A stretch of 64,000 bases of DNA from Algiphilus sp965216485 (GTDB lineage: Bacteria > Pseudomonadota > Gammaproteobacteria > Nevskiales > Nevskiaceae). The DNA lies in assembly GCF_965216485.1 (NCBI RefSeq), contig NZ_OZ244162.1, positions 2,480,001 through 2,544,000 on the forward strand, in the 5' to 3' direction. The stretch's first letter is position 1. The number at the start of each line of letters is the position of its first letter. A program made the translations under genes and the position numbers. The notes under the pieces were generated by a model that searched no databases, had not been told where the DNA came from, and was given only the letters and a program-made list of their open reading frames with translations. Below, piece by piece: positions 1 to 9,465 of this stretch.

Positions 1-1708
1 CCGTCTCGAGCTGATCCTGCGTGGCTGCTTCATCCCCGGACTGCGCCAGCAAGCGCGCATAGGCGAGGCGCTCCTCGACCGTGACAGCTGTCTCGCAACA
101 AGCCAGCAGACGGGCGTAGTTGGCACGCGCTGCGTCATTGTTGCCCAGCGCCGACTCAAGCTGCGCCGCCCAGCGGTAGCGGTCACGGGGCGGAAAGTCA
201 CTGCCTCGAAGGCTGCCGAGCAACTCCCTGATCGCGCCGGCTGCGCCATCTGCCGCGTGGGCGCGCAGCGTCACCGCAACCAAAGCGTCCATGAGCTCCG
301 CATCCGTCGCCCGCGCCAGCATCGAGTCGCGCAGTTCCACCAGGACAGCCCGCGCGTCGTCGTGACGACCCGTCCGCGACAGCAGATCGGCCCAGACACG
401 TGTCATCGCCGGTGTGCTGGTGTTCTCATCACGCCAGCGCGCGAGGCGCTCAACCCCCTCGTCGAGGATATCTGCCTGCGCCCAGGCGTCGATCAGCGAC
501 CGCCACCGCTCCGGTGCACTGCCCGCACGCAGGCTGCAATCGAGCAAGCCTTCTGCGCTATGGCGCTGCAGGCACTGACGGAAGCGCAATGTATCGAGCA
601 ACTCCGCCATGGCCGCTGTGCGGCGATGCGCCGGAACGGCCTCGAGGGCGGCTACCGCCTGCGCGGCTTCGTCCAGGCTGCGCAGGATCAATGCCTCCAC
701 ATAGCGCATGGTGGGGTCAGACCGTTGGCGTGACACGCCAGCCCGGACCACTTCACGCGCCGCATCCGGCTGCTGCAGGGCGATATGGGCACGGGCCAGA
801 TCGTGCCTCAGCCAGGGATCGTCAGGAAATCGTTCCACGGCCGCGCGCAGGAGGCGCCGAGCTTCGGCATGGTTCCCGCGCTCCGAAAGCGTGCCCGCCC
901 GGCTGCGCAGATCGGAACGCGCGGCGCGCGCAGCCATACGTTGGAACTCGGGGTTGTTCGGGTCGACGTCCAGATAGACACGGACCTGCGATTCGATATC
1001 GGCTGCACCGGACAGATTGCGCAGCGCCGTCCGCCAGTACCGCAGGGCCCGCGCTTCGTTGTCGGTCACCTTGCGCAGGGATCGAACGCGGGCAATGGCC
1101 TCGCGCGCCGTGTCGGGGTTTTCCGCCAGATGACCGGCATAGGCCATCTGCACCTCGGGGTGCTCGGGAAATTCGCGCGCCATGCGTACATAGCTGGGAT
1201 GCAGCGTCTGCCACGACGCTCCCGCCTGGGAGCGCAGCCAGAGATATTCCACACCGAGTTCGCCGCCAGGGATACCCTCATCGAAAAGCGCCTCGAAGGC
1301 ACGGGCCGCCTCCGCGTACTGCCGCGCTTCGGCCAGACGCCGCACCGCAGCCATTTCCAGGCGATCGCGGGTAGCGACACGGCAGCGGGCCGCCAATGCC
1401 TCTCGGTAGGGTGAAGGCGGGAGCGCTTCACGCATGCGGCGCACCACCTCGGTGCAGCGTTGCGGCTCGCCCATTTCAATGCCCAGCATGCCCAACCGGT
1501 ACCAGGCGCGCGCATCGTCGGGTTGCGTCTGAAGATATTTCTCCAGGGCCTGCCGGGCGAGATCGGCGCGCGCATTCTCTTGCCAGTAGGCGGCACTTTC
1601 CAGAAGCCCTTCGGGTACCTCCACCTTTGCCTTCGGCGTCTGCGCCTGGGCGGTCGCCAGCCCGACTGCCAGCAAGCACAGCAGCCTGCAGGGCCATTGC
1701 CGCTTCAT
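1..1708 (-). CDS. bcsC: BcsC-type cellulose export TPR protein, 3' part missing
   Basis: N-terminal part of the periplasmic TPR scaffold that, in full-length BcsC, ends in an outer-membrane barrel through which cellulose leaves the cell. The ATG overlaps the bcsZ stop in an ATGA. The first ~22 residues are a Sec signal peptide (MKRQ, then a Leu-rich core, cleavage probably after AQA). The rest of the visible 569 codons is helical, Ala/Leu/Arg-rich and TPR-like, for example the segment with DARAWYRLGMLGIEMG. The frame stays open to the window edge. Family members are about 1,100-1,300 residues, so the barrel domain lies outside. The call rests on TPR character plus position after bcsB-bcsZ. 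Confidence 0.8.
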   Translation of the reverse strand, partial: MKRQWPCRLLCLLAVGLATAQAQTPKAKVEVPEGLLESAAYWQENARADLARQALEKYLQTQPDDARAWYRLGMLGIEMGEPQRCTEVVRRMREALPPSPYREALAARCRVATRDRLEMAAVRRLAEARQYAEAARAFEALFDEGIPGGELGVEYLWLRSQAGASWQTLHPSYVRMAREFPEHPEVQMAYAGHLAENPDTAREAIARVRSLRKVTDNEARALRYWRTALRNLSGAADIESQVRVYLDVDPNNPEFQRMAARAARSDLRSRAGTLSERGNHAEARRLLRAAVERFPDDPWLRHDLARAHIALQQPDAAREVVRAGVSRQRSDPTMRYVEALILRSLDEAAQAVAALEAVPAHRRTAAMAELLDTLRFRQCLQRHSAEGLLDCSLRAGSAPERWRSLIDAWAQADILDEGVERLARWRDENTSTPAMTRVWADLLSRTGRHDDARAVLVELRDSMLARATDAELMDALVAVTLRAHAADGAAGAIRELLGSLRGSDFPPRDRYRWAAQLESALGNNDAARANYARLLACCETAVTVEERLAYARLLAQSGDEAATQDQLET

Positions 1709-2838
1709 CGGCACCCCTCGCGATCCCAAAGCGGCTGCAGCCGACCATCCGACGCAAAACGCAGCCACTGCTGCTGCCAGCCAAGACCGAACAATCGCAA
1801 GGCCTGCTGATAGTAGGCCTCGGCAGGCACGGGGCGCGCGACCAGTCGCTGCGCTTGCTGATCTGCCAAATCCGTCGCACCACGCGCCGCCAGATAGGGA
1901 ATCAGCGCAGCCGAAAAGCCCGGCGGACCGGCAGGCTCCACGATCTCCCCCGCCTCCACCCGCGCTGGCGGCAGACCGTGACCGCGTATTGCGTCTTCCA
2001 TGCCACCGATCGCAGCCAACACATCATTGCGCACCGGATCGTCCGGGTGGGTCATCCCTGCCCACAGATAGACGCGTATGGCGTCGTAGTCGCCCTGTGT
2101 TCCGTCGACGGGATCGGGTGCAAAGCCGGTATCGGCGGAGTACAGCGTCCAGTCCGGCGCGAATCCCTTTACCGCCGAGTCGATGAGGACCGCCCGCGCA
2201 CTGGTCACCACGGGGTGCCAACGTGGATCGCTCTGCGCCAGTCGCCGCAGCAGCGGCATGGGCAGATAGCTCGGATTCAGGCGCCACGCCTGCTCCGATA
2301 CCTGAAATCCGCGGGGCGCAGGCAGCAGAACCGGGCCGAGTCTTCCGAGTTCACGAACTTCCTCCCGCAGAATCCGCTCGGCGACGAGCTGCCCGAGTGC
2401 ACGGTAGCGGTCGTCGCCCCATAGGCGGCCCGCCTCAAGCAAGGCATAGGCGATCCAGGTATCGGCATCGCTGGCGGCATTGTCGTCGAGCACCCCCCAG
2501 CCTCCGTCATCGGCGCGCCCCCAGAGCCAGGCCGGCAGACGCGCCGTCAGGTCGCCCGCCGCGAGATTGTTTTCGGTCCACTGCAGCACGCGGTCGAAGT
2601 GCGGGCGATCGTTGGCCGCCAAAGCAAAAAGCAGGGCGTACGCCTGGCCCTCGGAGACCGTACGACTGTCCTCGCTGCCACGGTCGACGATGCGCCCATC
2701 GTCAGACATGAAGGTGGTCCGGAATTGGGTCCAGGCATCCCAGGTCGGGCAGGGCGCCGCGTTCTGGCAGGACGCCAGCAGCAGCAGGCTCGGCCACCAG
2801 GCCCAGCGCAGCGCATACCGTCTGAAGGCGCGCATCAT
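1705..2838 (-). CDS. bcsZ: BcsZ endo-1,4-beta-glucanase (GH8), putative lipoprotein
   Basis: Periplasmic cellulase of the cellulose secretion operon; BcsZ enzymes trim nascent glucan and are needed for normal export. 377 residues. The GH8 signature S-E-G-Q-A-Y-A-L carries the likely general acid (E63), and YDAIRVYLW carries the conserved Asp expected to act as base. The N terminus has a hydrophobic stretch ending in LLLLASC24, a lipobox, so the protein may be a lipoprotein rather than a soluble periplasmic enzyme. I place the start at the double ATG 24 nt after the bcsB stop; longer in-frame starts would run far into bcsB. It overlaps bcsC by ATGA, so translation is probably coupled. Confidence 0.9.
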   Translation of the reverse strand: MMRAFRRYALRWAWWPSLLLLASCQNAAPCPTWDAWTQFRTTFMSDDGRIVDRGSEDSRTVSEGQAYALLFALAANDRPHFDRVLQWTENNLAAGDLTARLPAWLWGRADDGGWGVLDDNAASDADTWIAYALLEAGRLWGDDRYRALGQLVAERILREEVRELGRLGPVLLPAPRGFQVSEQAWRLNPSYLPMPLLRRLAQSDPRWHPVVTSARAVLIDSAVKGFAPDWTLYSADTGFAPDPVDGTQGDYDAIRVYLWAGMTHPDDPVRNDVLAAIGGMEDAIRGHGLPPARVEAGEIVEPAGPPGFSAALIPYLAARGATDLADQQAQRLVARPVPAEAYYQQALRLFGLGWQQQWLRFASDGRLQPLWDREGCR

Positions 2839-2861
2839 GCGCCTGCCCGGACCACCATCAT

Positions 2862-5024
2862 TCAGGCGCGCGTGCGCGCCGCGGCGACGCCTCGCAGCAT
2901 CCAGAAGGCCAGCGCGGCCAGCATCAGGCCGGCGATCACCGCGAGCACCGACATCAGCAAGGGATGCCCCGCAAAGTACAGCCAGATACGCTGCCACCAG
3001 GTCAGAGTCCCCAGCGCGTAACTGTGTCCGACGTCGATCGGTCGCACCTGCTCGCCGGCGACCAGGCTCACCCCATAGCGCACACTGTTGATCAGGCGAG
3101 GCTGCGTGAGCGCATCAAAGGCGGCGCGCAGCCCCTGTTCGGAATTGCCCGCCACCGCCACCACGGATTGCTGGTCGGCGAAGGGCGACGCAAAACCGAG
3201 CAGCACACCGAGGTCACCCTCTGCACGAACGGTAGTGCGCACACCGGGCGCACGATCCGCGGCCGCTTGCAGCTGTCGCTGCGCGCCACTCAGCAGCAGC
3301 GGCGACTGTGCCCCCATCGCCGAGTCGGTCTCGAGCGACAGCCATTGCGGGGCGGTACCGATCATCAGAAGATCGCTGTCTGGTTGGTCCAACGCGGATT
3401 GCGTGGTAACCGAGACGCGCGCGCCCGCCAATCCACTCAGCGCGCTCAGCCGACCGACCAGACCGAGCATGACTTCCATTTCAACGGCGCCGTACCGGTC
3501 GGGGAGCACCACCGTCGTCTGGGAGAGATCCGCATAGCGTGTGAAGGGATAGCCCGCATTCGCGAACAGGGCGAGATCCGGCATCGGGGCGTGACGCGGG
3601 AAACCGGTCAGATCGATGGTGGAGTCAGGGTCGATGGCGGAATAGACATTTTCCGCTGGCTCCGAGGCGCACTCCTCCCCTTGCCGGTAATCGTGCGAAA
3701 AGGCGAACTGCAGGCGGTTATCGATGCCCAGCTGGAACGCCGGCAGACGCAGCGCATCGCGTGCCTGCGAACGGTCGCGGTCGAGCAATGGCAAGCGAAT
3801 GCGCGAGCTGTCTTCTGCCTTGGGATCGGGTGCGAGCGCGAGCGACTGCACGAAGCGGTCATTCACAAACACCGACAACCGCGAATCATTGACCGACGAA
3901 GGCCGTGTGTAGCGATAGCGCAGATCCATGTCCACGCCTTCGTAGAATCCGGTGTACAAGTCCGGTGGTATGCGCGCATTCAGGGTGATCGGGTCCGGCC
4001 GATAGCCGCGGACCTGGAGCAGCTCCGGCCGGTCCACCAGATCGCCCAGCCGAATCGGCCGGTCGGTGGCAACCCAGGCGGGGACATCGTTCATCGGACG
4101 CGGCTGCGGCGGCTGGATGGCATCAATGACTGCGCGCTGCCCCGTGAGCAAGTCCTTGCCATATAGCAAGCCATGCGCCGCCATGCGCAGTTGCTTCTCG
4201 TCGGCGCCCTGCAGCACCAGGCGCTTGAAACGTGCGTCCTCTGGATCCGCGATCACGGATACCGTGGGCGCTTCCACCGGCTCCAGTGTCCAGTCCTCGG
4301 GGATGGTGTCGTTCGTCACAAGCAGCACGGCGTGCTGGTCGGGCAGCTCGCCCAATGCCACCGGAAAACGCGCGCCACGGTAGCCGGCCTGCTGCCCGAA
4401 CCACCCAGAGACCATCGCCGCCGTTGTGAGCACCGACGGTGTCGGCGTGGTTCCGAAAACGAAGGGCAGCACCAGTGGCCGGTTATCACGCTGATCGAAG
4501 AAGGGCACCGGCAAGGCCGACAGGCCCTGGCGGATATTGAGGCGCTCGGTGGCGAGCTCTAAGCGGCTGTCCGGGCTGATCTGCACCCACAAACTGGAAT
4601 GCGCCGGACTCTGGCATCGCTCGGTGTAATGGCCCACAAACTCCAGGGCCAACTGGTTGTAATCCCCAAACAGACGTGGGTCGATCGGCAGGCTGCGGGT
4701 GATCTGCGGTTCGCGACGCGGATCCTCCGCAGTCACCGTGCCGACAAAACGCCCGTTCAGGCGCACATTGACGTGCGAGAGCTGCGGCAAGAGCGCAGGC
4801 GACATCGCCAATTGGAGATCGAGGGTCGCGGCAACGATGGCTTCATCGCGTGGGATGCCGAAATTCAGCACCGCTTCCCGGTCCAAGCCGCCCAGCCGGA
4901 CCGGCTCTCCACCACCCATCTGCTCGAAGTCAATGGTTCTCGCCACCGCAGGATGCACGCTCAGCGAACCAACGACCGCGAGCAGCGCGAGCGCCCAGCG
5001 CCGCCACACTCTCCCTATTTTCAC
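2862..5024 (-). CDS. bcsB: BcsB cyclic-di-GMP-associated cellulose synthase subunit
   Basis: Periplasmic, membrane-anchored partner of the BcsA glycosyltransferase; it guides the polymer across the periplasm. About 720 residues with a signal peptide (RRWALALLAVVGSLSVHPAVA), two repeats of carbohydrate-binding-like and flavodoxin-like modules, and one C-terminal transmembrane helix (HPLLMSVLAVIAGLMLAALA) followed by a short basic tail. The GTG at 5024 has AGGGAG eight bases upstream; an earlier in-frame TTG at 5054 has no ribosome site. It is the first gene of bcsB-bcsZ-bcsC. Upstream lies tRNA-Pro rather than the usual bcsA. Confidence 0.9.
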   Translation of the reverse strand: MKIGRVWRRWALALLAVVGSLSVHPAVARTIDFEQMGGGEPVRLGGLDREAVLNFGIPRDEAIVAATLDLQLAMSPALLPQLSHVNVRLNGRFVGTVTAEDPRREPQITRSLPIDPRLFGDYNQLALEFVGHYTERCQSPAHSSLWVQISPDSRLELATERLNIRQGLSALPVPFFDQRDNRPLVLPFVFGTTPTPSVLTTAAMVSGWFGQQAGYRGARFPVALGELPDQHAVLLVTNDTIPEDWTLEPVEAPTVSVIADPEDARFKRLVLQGADEKQLRMAAHGLLYGKDLLTGQRAVIDAIQPPQPRPMNDVPAWVATDRPIRLGDLVDRPELLQVRGYRPDPITLNARIPPDLYTGFYEGVDMDLRYRYTRPSSVNDSRLSVFVNDRFVQSLALAPDPKAEDSSRIRLPLLDRDRSQARDALRLPAFQLGIDNRLQFAFSHDYRQGEECASEPAENVYSAIDPDSTIDLTGFPRHAPMPDLALFANAGYPFTRYADLSQTTVVLPDRYGAVEMEVMLGLVGRLSALSGLAGARVSVTTQSALDQPDSDLLMIGTAPQWLSLETDSAMGAQSPLLLSGAQRQLQAAADRAPGVRTTVRAEGDLGVLLGFASPFADQQSVVAVAGNSEQGLRAAFDALTQPRLINSVRYGVSLVAGEQVRPIDVGHSYALGTLTWWQRIWLYFAGHPLLMSVLAVIAGLMLAALAFWMLRGVAAARTRA

Positions 5025-5145
5025 GCTGAGAACTCCCTGTGCCCGATCAATCAAAACAGGAACCTAGCACAATCCCTTCGTGCTGCATCAAGCTGTGAAG
5101 GAGAATTCGGCGGCGGGTCGTACACGCTCTGAAACCGAATGAAAA

Positions 5146-5228
<83 letters not shown>

Positions 5229-5305
5229 CCTACATTATTCCACAATGATCGCTGTTGCGCGCGCATCGAAGAGCATTCCGTCTGACGTTGCGCGCCGGCC
5301 CAAAG

Positions 5306-5704
5306 CTACAGACGGTCGAGCACGCTCAGCGCCGCTTCCAGCTCCTTGCGGATATCGGCCAGCGCGCTGGCCAGATCGCCCGTGCTCTTGGGTGCACCGC
5401 CGCCCTTGTCGATGGCAGCGATCTCTTCAAGGCGCTGACGCGCACCGCTGATCGTGAAGCCTTCTTCGTACAACAGATGGCGGATTTTGCGGATCGTGAA
5501 GACATCGTCACGCTGGTAGTAGCGGCGGTTGCCGCGGCGCTTCGACGGACTCAGCTGCGGGAATTCCTGCTCCCAGTAGCGCAGCACATGTGGTTTGACA
5601 CCACACAGCCGAGCGACTTCACCGATGGCGAAATAGCGCTTCTCCGGCACCGCGGGGAGAGGCGTCTCGACGCCGCTGCGCGCGGCCTGAGCCTGTCCGG
5701 TCAT
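5306..5704 (-). CDS. MerR-family transcriptional regulator
   Basis: 132-residue DNA-binding protein. After a ~22-residue flexible N terminus comes the MerR winged helix-turn-helix (YFAIGEVARLCGVKPHVLRYW, then the wing R-G-N-R-R-Y-Y). It continues with the linker helix DVFTIRKIRHLLYEEGFTI and a short coiled-coil tail (EELDIRKELE-like, ending LSVLDRL). There is no cysteine-rich metal-binding C terminus, so a metal sensor is unlikely. It lies 6 nt after ihfA and is probably co-transcribed with it. This small MerR next to ihfA is conserved in many gammaproteobacteria; its target is not known to me. Confidence 0.9.
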   Translation of the reverse strand: MTGQAQAARSGVETPLPAVPEKRYFAIGEVARLCGVKPHVLRYWEQEFPQLSPSKRRGNRRYYQRDDVFTIRKIRHLLYEEGFTISGARQRLEEIAAIDKGGGAPKSTGDLASALADIRKELEAALSVLDRL

Positions 5705-5710
5705 GGCGCG

Positions 5711-5992
5711 TTAGCCATCCACGCGCAGCCGAAGCTTCTGCCCCGGTCGGAAGGTCACCACACGACGCGCAGTGATGGGAATCTCCTCACCCGTCTTGGG
5801 ATTGCGCCCCGGACGTTGCGGCTTGTCGCGCAACTCGAAGTTGCCAAAGCCGGAGAGACGTACCGATTCGCCGCTCGCGAGCGAATCGCTGAGCGTGTCA
5901 AAGAAGAGATCGACGAGCTCTTTCGCCTCGCGCTTGTTGAGGCCGACCTGCTCGTGCAGCGCCTCGGCCAGTTCCGCCTTCGTCAACGCCAC
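5711..5992 (-). CDS. ihfA: Integration host factor subunit alpha
   Basis: DNA-bending nucleoid protein that pairs with IhfB; it shapes promoters, origins and phage att sites. 93 residues with the full IHF/HU fold: ALTKAELAEALHEQVGLN, the dimer helices KREAKELVDLFFDTL, the beta-arm segment RPGRNPKTGEEIPI and VVTFRPGQKLR. The start is the GTG at 5992, two bases after the pheT TAG and preceded by a G-rich ribosome site (CGGGGG). A longer reading would run back into pheT and add residues absent from IhfA. It ends the pheS-pheT-ihfA operon, an arrangement also found in E. coli. Confidence 0.96.
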   Translation of the reverse strand: MALTKAELAEALHEQVGLNKREAKELVDLFFDTLSDSLASGESVRLSGFGNFELRDKPQRPGRNPKTGEEIPITARRVVTFRPGQKLRLRVDG

Positions 5993-5994
5993 CG

Positions 5995-8382
5995 CTACCC
6001 CCGAATACGCGCACCCCACTCGTCGTGCAGTGCCCCAACCACGCCTTGCGCGGCCTCGTCTATCAACTCGTCAGTTAGCGTGCGCGAAAAATCCTGAAAT
6101 ATCAAGCCCAAGGCAATGGCCTTGCAGCCATTTTTCAGTCCAGCGCCCTGGTAGACATCGAATACGAAGCAGTCGCGCAGCATTTCCGGCCCTCTGCGCA
6201 ATGCCGTTTCCACCAAGGCTTGCGCCGCTACGTCCTCCGGGACTTCCAGCGACAAGTCACGACGCGACGCCGGGTAATCGGGGACGTGGGGCGCGTGAGG
6301 CAAACGGCGCTGCTGCAAGGGCTCCGCCTGAAGTTCGAATAAAAGCAAGCTTTCTGGAATATCCCATTGTTTTGCAAGGGATGGATGTATCTGCCCGATC
6401 CAACCGATGGCACCGTGGGCGCCCAGCGTCACCCGTCCGCTGCGTCCCGGGTGCAGCGCCGGATGGGTACCGGCTGAGACGTCCATCCCCGGAACCAGTG
6501 CCTGCAGCTCACCCTTGAGATCGAAGAAGTCCACCATCCGATCCGGTTGCGCCCAATGCTCCGGGTAGGCACTGCCCCACATCGCCCCCGCGAGCATGAC
6601 TTCCTCGCGTACGGTGGGATGCACGCCCGGCTCCGCGCTGTAGCGGCGGGCCAGTTCGAACACGCGATAGCGCCGGCACTGCCGGTCCACGTTGTAGCGC
6701 ACGATCGGCAGCAATGACGACCACAGCGTGCTGCGCATGCAGTTGAAAGGCGCGGCAATGGGGTTATCGACCGGAATGCGGGCGGCGTCGGGATTCAGCG
6801 CCGCATCCAGCGCCTGCTCCACGAAGCTGTACGAGACGACTTCCTGAAAGCCGCGCGCAACCAGCTGTGCACGCAAGGCCGGATCGGACAGTCGTGCCTC
6901 CACCACCGGCTGCATGGCGACGTGGGCCGCATAGCCTTCCGCGCCAATGGCATCGTAGCCGACCACCCGTGCCACCTCTTCGATCAGATCAACCTCGCGG
7001 CTGATGTCAAAGCGCCAGCTCGGCGGCTGCACGGACCAGCCCGCGTCCACCGCTTCAACCGCGAAACCGAGGTCGCTGAGAATGCGAGCGACTCGCGTAT
7101 CGTCGACGGCAATGCCGAGCAGCCAGGCCAGTCGACTGCGGCGCAACACAATGGCTGCCTCCGCCGCAGGGACGTCGCCAGCATTGCTGGTGCCGATGAC
7201 CTCGCCGCCGGCCATGGCCAGGATGAGATGGGTCGCTCGCTCCAGAGCACGCGGGACGGCCGCGGGGTCGACGCCGCGCTCAAAGCGATGCACCGCATCT
7301 GAATGCAGCTTGTGCCGCCGGCCGGTGCCGGCGACGGCCGGAGGAAGGAAGCAGGCGGATTCGAGGAAAATCGCCGACGAATCCAGTCGCATCTCGGCGT
7401 GCTGCCCCCCCATAACGCCCGCCAGTGCCACGGGGCCCGTGTCATCGGCGATGACGAGTTCACCGTGCGCAAGGGTATAGCTCTGATCGTTGAGCAGGTG
7501 GATCGTCTCGTCGGGCAGCGCTTGCCGCACCCGCACCGTGCCCTGCAGCCTGCTGTCATCGAAGGCATGCAGCGGTTGGCCGGTCTCGAGCATGACCAGG
7601 TTAGTAATGTCGACCACCATGGACACACTGCGCAGGCCACTGCGTCGCAGCCGCTCGCGCAGCCAATCCGGACTGGGGACCTGGGCATTCACACCCTGGA
7701 TGCAGCGACCCATATAGCGTGGGCACAGCGCCGGCGCGTCAATGGTCACCGGGCGCGCCCGGCCCTGTTCATCGCCTCCGGCCGCTGCGCTTGCCGTCAC
7801 CCCCTCCGAATGCTCCCGCCACTGCCCAAGCCCCAGGGCCACCGCCTCGCGCGCGAGTCCGATCACGCTGAGCGCGTCACCACGGTCTGGCGTCAGCTCG
7901 AAGACCAGAATGTCGTCGTCCAGTGCCAGCCATTCCGCCAGAGCAGTCCCGATCGGTGCCTCTGCGTCCAGTTCGAGGATGCCGCTGCTGCTTTCGGCCA
8001 GGCCCAGCTCCTGCGCGGAACTCAGCATGCCGGCCGATTCCACGCCGCGGACAGCCTGGCTCTGTACGGAGAGGCCATTGGGCAGGGTAGCACCGGGCAA
8101 TGCCACGGCGGTGCGTAAGCCCGGACGCGCGTTGGCGGCGCCGCAGACGATGGTGCGTGGGCGCGCCTCGCCGGTATCGACCTCGCAGACCTGCAAGCGA
8201 TCTGCATCCGGATGCGGGGCCGCGGCCACAATACGTCCCACCACCACCTGCGCCAGGCGGCGGTCGGGCGCCGCGGCTTCGACTTCACACTCAAGGCCGG
8301 CGAGCGTAAAGGCCTCAGCCAGCGCCTCCGCCGACTGCGCGCTGTCGATGAACTCGAGCAACCAGCGCTTGGAGACCTTCAT
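5995..8382 (-). CDS. pheT: Phenylalanine-tRNA ligase beta subunit
   Basis: Beta chain of the alpha2-beta2 synthetase that charges tRNA-Phe. 795 residues, the usual length. It begins MKVSKRWLLEFID, with the EMAP/tRNA-binding domain at about 40-150 (VVGRIVAAAPHPDADRL). The B3/4 editing domain follows (RYMGRCIQGV onward), then the B5 domain and a C-terminal anticodon-binding FDX-ACB domain (PDYPASRRDLSLEV). The start overlaps the pheS stop as ATGA, so the two chains are translationally coupled. Confidence 0.97.
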   Translation of the reverse strand: MKVSKRWLLEFIDSAQSAEALAEAFTLAGLECEVEAAAPDRRLAQVVVGRIVAAAPHPDADRLQVCEVDTGEARPRTIVCGAANARPGLRTAVALPGATLPNGLSVQSQAVRGVESAGMLSSAQELGLAESSSGILELDAEAPIGTALAEWLALDDDILVFELTPDRGDALSVIGLAREAVALGLGQWREHSEGVTASAAAGGDEQGRARPVTIDAPALCPRYMGRCIQGVNAQVPSPDWLRERLRRSGLRSVSMVVDITNLVMLETGQPLHAFDDSRLQGTVRVRQALPDETIHLLNDQSYTLAHGELVIADDTGPVALAGVMGGQHAEMRLDSSAIFLESACFLPPAVAGTGRRHKLHSDAVHRFERGVDPAAVPRALERATHLILAMAGGEVIGTSNAGDVPAAEAAIVLRRSRLAWLLGIAVDDTRVARILSDLGFAVEAVDAGWSVQPPSWRFDISREVDLIEEVARVVGYDAIGAEGYAAHVAMQPVVEARLSDPALRAQLVARGFQEVVSYSFVEQALDAALNPDAARIPVDNPIAAPFNCMRSTLWSSLLPIVRYNVDRQCRRYRVFELARRYSAEPGVHPTVREEVMLAGAMWGSAYPEHWAQPDRMVDFFDLKGELQALVPGMDVSAGTHPALHPGRSGRVTLGAHGAIGWIGQIHPSLAKQWDIPESLLLFELQAEPLQQRRLPHAPHVPDYPASRRDLSLEVPEDVAAQALVETALRRGPEMLRDCFVFDVYQGAGLKNGCKAIALGLIFQDFSRTLTDELIDEAAQGVVGALHDEWGARIRG

Positions 8383-9374
8383 GCCTGTGCTCCGAACTGG
8401 TTCAGGAAACGGGCGTCATTGGCAAAGAACTGACGCAGGTCATCAACGCCGTAGCGCAGCATGGCGAAGCGCTCCACTCCCAGACCAAAGGCGTAGCCGC
8501 TGTAGCGCTCGGGGTCGATGTTGACGGCTTCCAAGACATTGGGATGCACCATGCCGCAGCCGAGCACCTCCATCCAGCCCCGCTCTCCGCGGATATCCAC
8601 TTCCGCCGACGGTTCGGTGAACGGGAAGTAGGACGGCCGGAAACGCACTTCGACGGACTGCTCGAAGAAGCCCTCCAGAAATTGCTTCAGGTCATGCTGC
8701 AGATTGCGGAAGGACACGCCTTCGGCCACATACAGCCCTTCCACCTGATGGAACATGGGGCTGTGCGTGCGATCCAGGTCCACGCGGTAGACGCGCCCCG
8801 GGCAGATGATGCGTAGCGGCGGCTCCCGCCCCTGCATGGTGCGAATCTGTACCGGCGAGGTATGCGTGCGCAGCAGGTAGGAACCGTTTTGCACATAAAA
8901 GGTGTCCTGCATGGCGCGCGCGGGGTGCGCCGGGGGAATATTGAGCGCCTCGAAGTTGTGATAGTCGTCCTCGATTTCGGGGCCGCGCTCGGTGCTGAAG
9001 CCGAGTTGCCCGAACAGGGCTTCGATGCGCGCGATGGTGCGGGTGATGGGATGCAGGCTGGCAGCGCGCTCGCCGCGCCCCGGCAGCGTGACGTCGATGC
9101 GCTCGGCCTGCAGCTTCGCCTCGGCTTCCTGGGCGGCCAGGGTCTCGCGACGGGCAGTCAACCAGTCCTGCACCTGCTGCTTGGCCTCGTTGATCGCCGC
9201 GCCGACGGTTCGACGCTCGTCCGCCGGAAGGCCGCCCAATTGCTTCAGAAGCTGGGTGAGCTCCCCCTTTTTGCCAAGCAACTGCACGCGCAGCTGTTCC
9301 ACGGATTGCGTATCGGGCGCTTCATCGATGGCGCGCCGAGCGCGCGCCAGAATGGCGTCCACTTCATTCTGCAT
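8379..9374 (-). CDS. pheS: Phenylalanine-tRNA ligase alpha subunit
   Basis: Catalytic chain of phenylalanyl-tRNA synthetase. 331 residues. An N-terminal coiled-coil arm (to about residue 90) leads into the class II core: motif 1 near HPITRTIARIEALF, motif 2 around FHQVEGLYV, and the C-terminal GLGVERFAMLRYGVDDLR motif 3. The ATG at 9374 has AAGGA seven bases upstream; an in-frame TTG two codons earlier has no ribosome site. A terminator-like hairpin just upstream separates it from rplT. Confidence 0.97.
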   Translation of the reverse strand: MQNEVDAILARARRAIDEAPDTQSVEQLRVQLLGKKGELTQLLKQLGGLPADERRTVGAAINEAKQQVQDWLTARRETLAAQEAEAKLQAERIDVTLPGRGERAASLHPITRTIARIEALFGQLGFSTERGPEIEDDYHNFEALNIPPAHPARAMQDTFYVQNGSYLLRTHTSPVQIRTMQGREPPLRIICPGRVYRVDLDRTHSPMFHQVEGLYVAEGVSFRNLQHDLKQFLEGFFEQSVEVRFRPSYFPFTEPSAEVDIRGERGWMEVLGCGMVHPNVLEAVNIDPERYSGYAFGLGVERFAMLRYGVDDLRQFFANDARFLNQFGAQA

Positions 9375-9395
9375 GCCCAAATCCTTTTCCCCAAC

Positions 9396-9426
9396 AAAAA
9401 AGGGAGCGGCACTGCCACTCCCTTTT
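9396..9426 (-). terminator. Terminator or attenuator hairpin between rplT and pheS
   Basis: On the minus strand AAAAGGGAG pairs with CTCCCTTTT, with an inner GGC/GCC extension, and the arm ends in six T. It sits 40 nt after the rplT stop and 22 nt before the pheS ATG. E. coli has the pheST attenuator at the same place, but I find no Phe-rich leader peptide here. It may simply lower read-through. Confidence 0.75.
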
Positions 9427-9465
9427 CAAAGCAACGCGACCCTCGCGATCGGGATCGGCCCTGCT

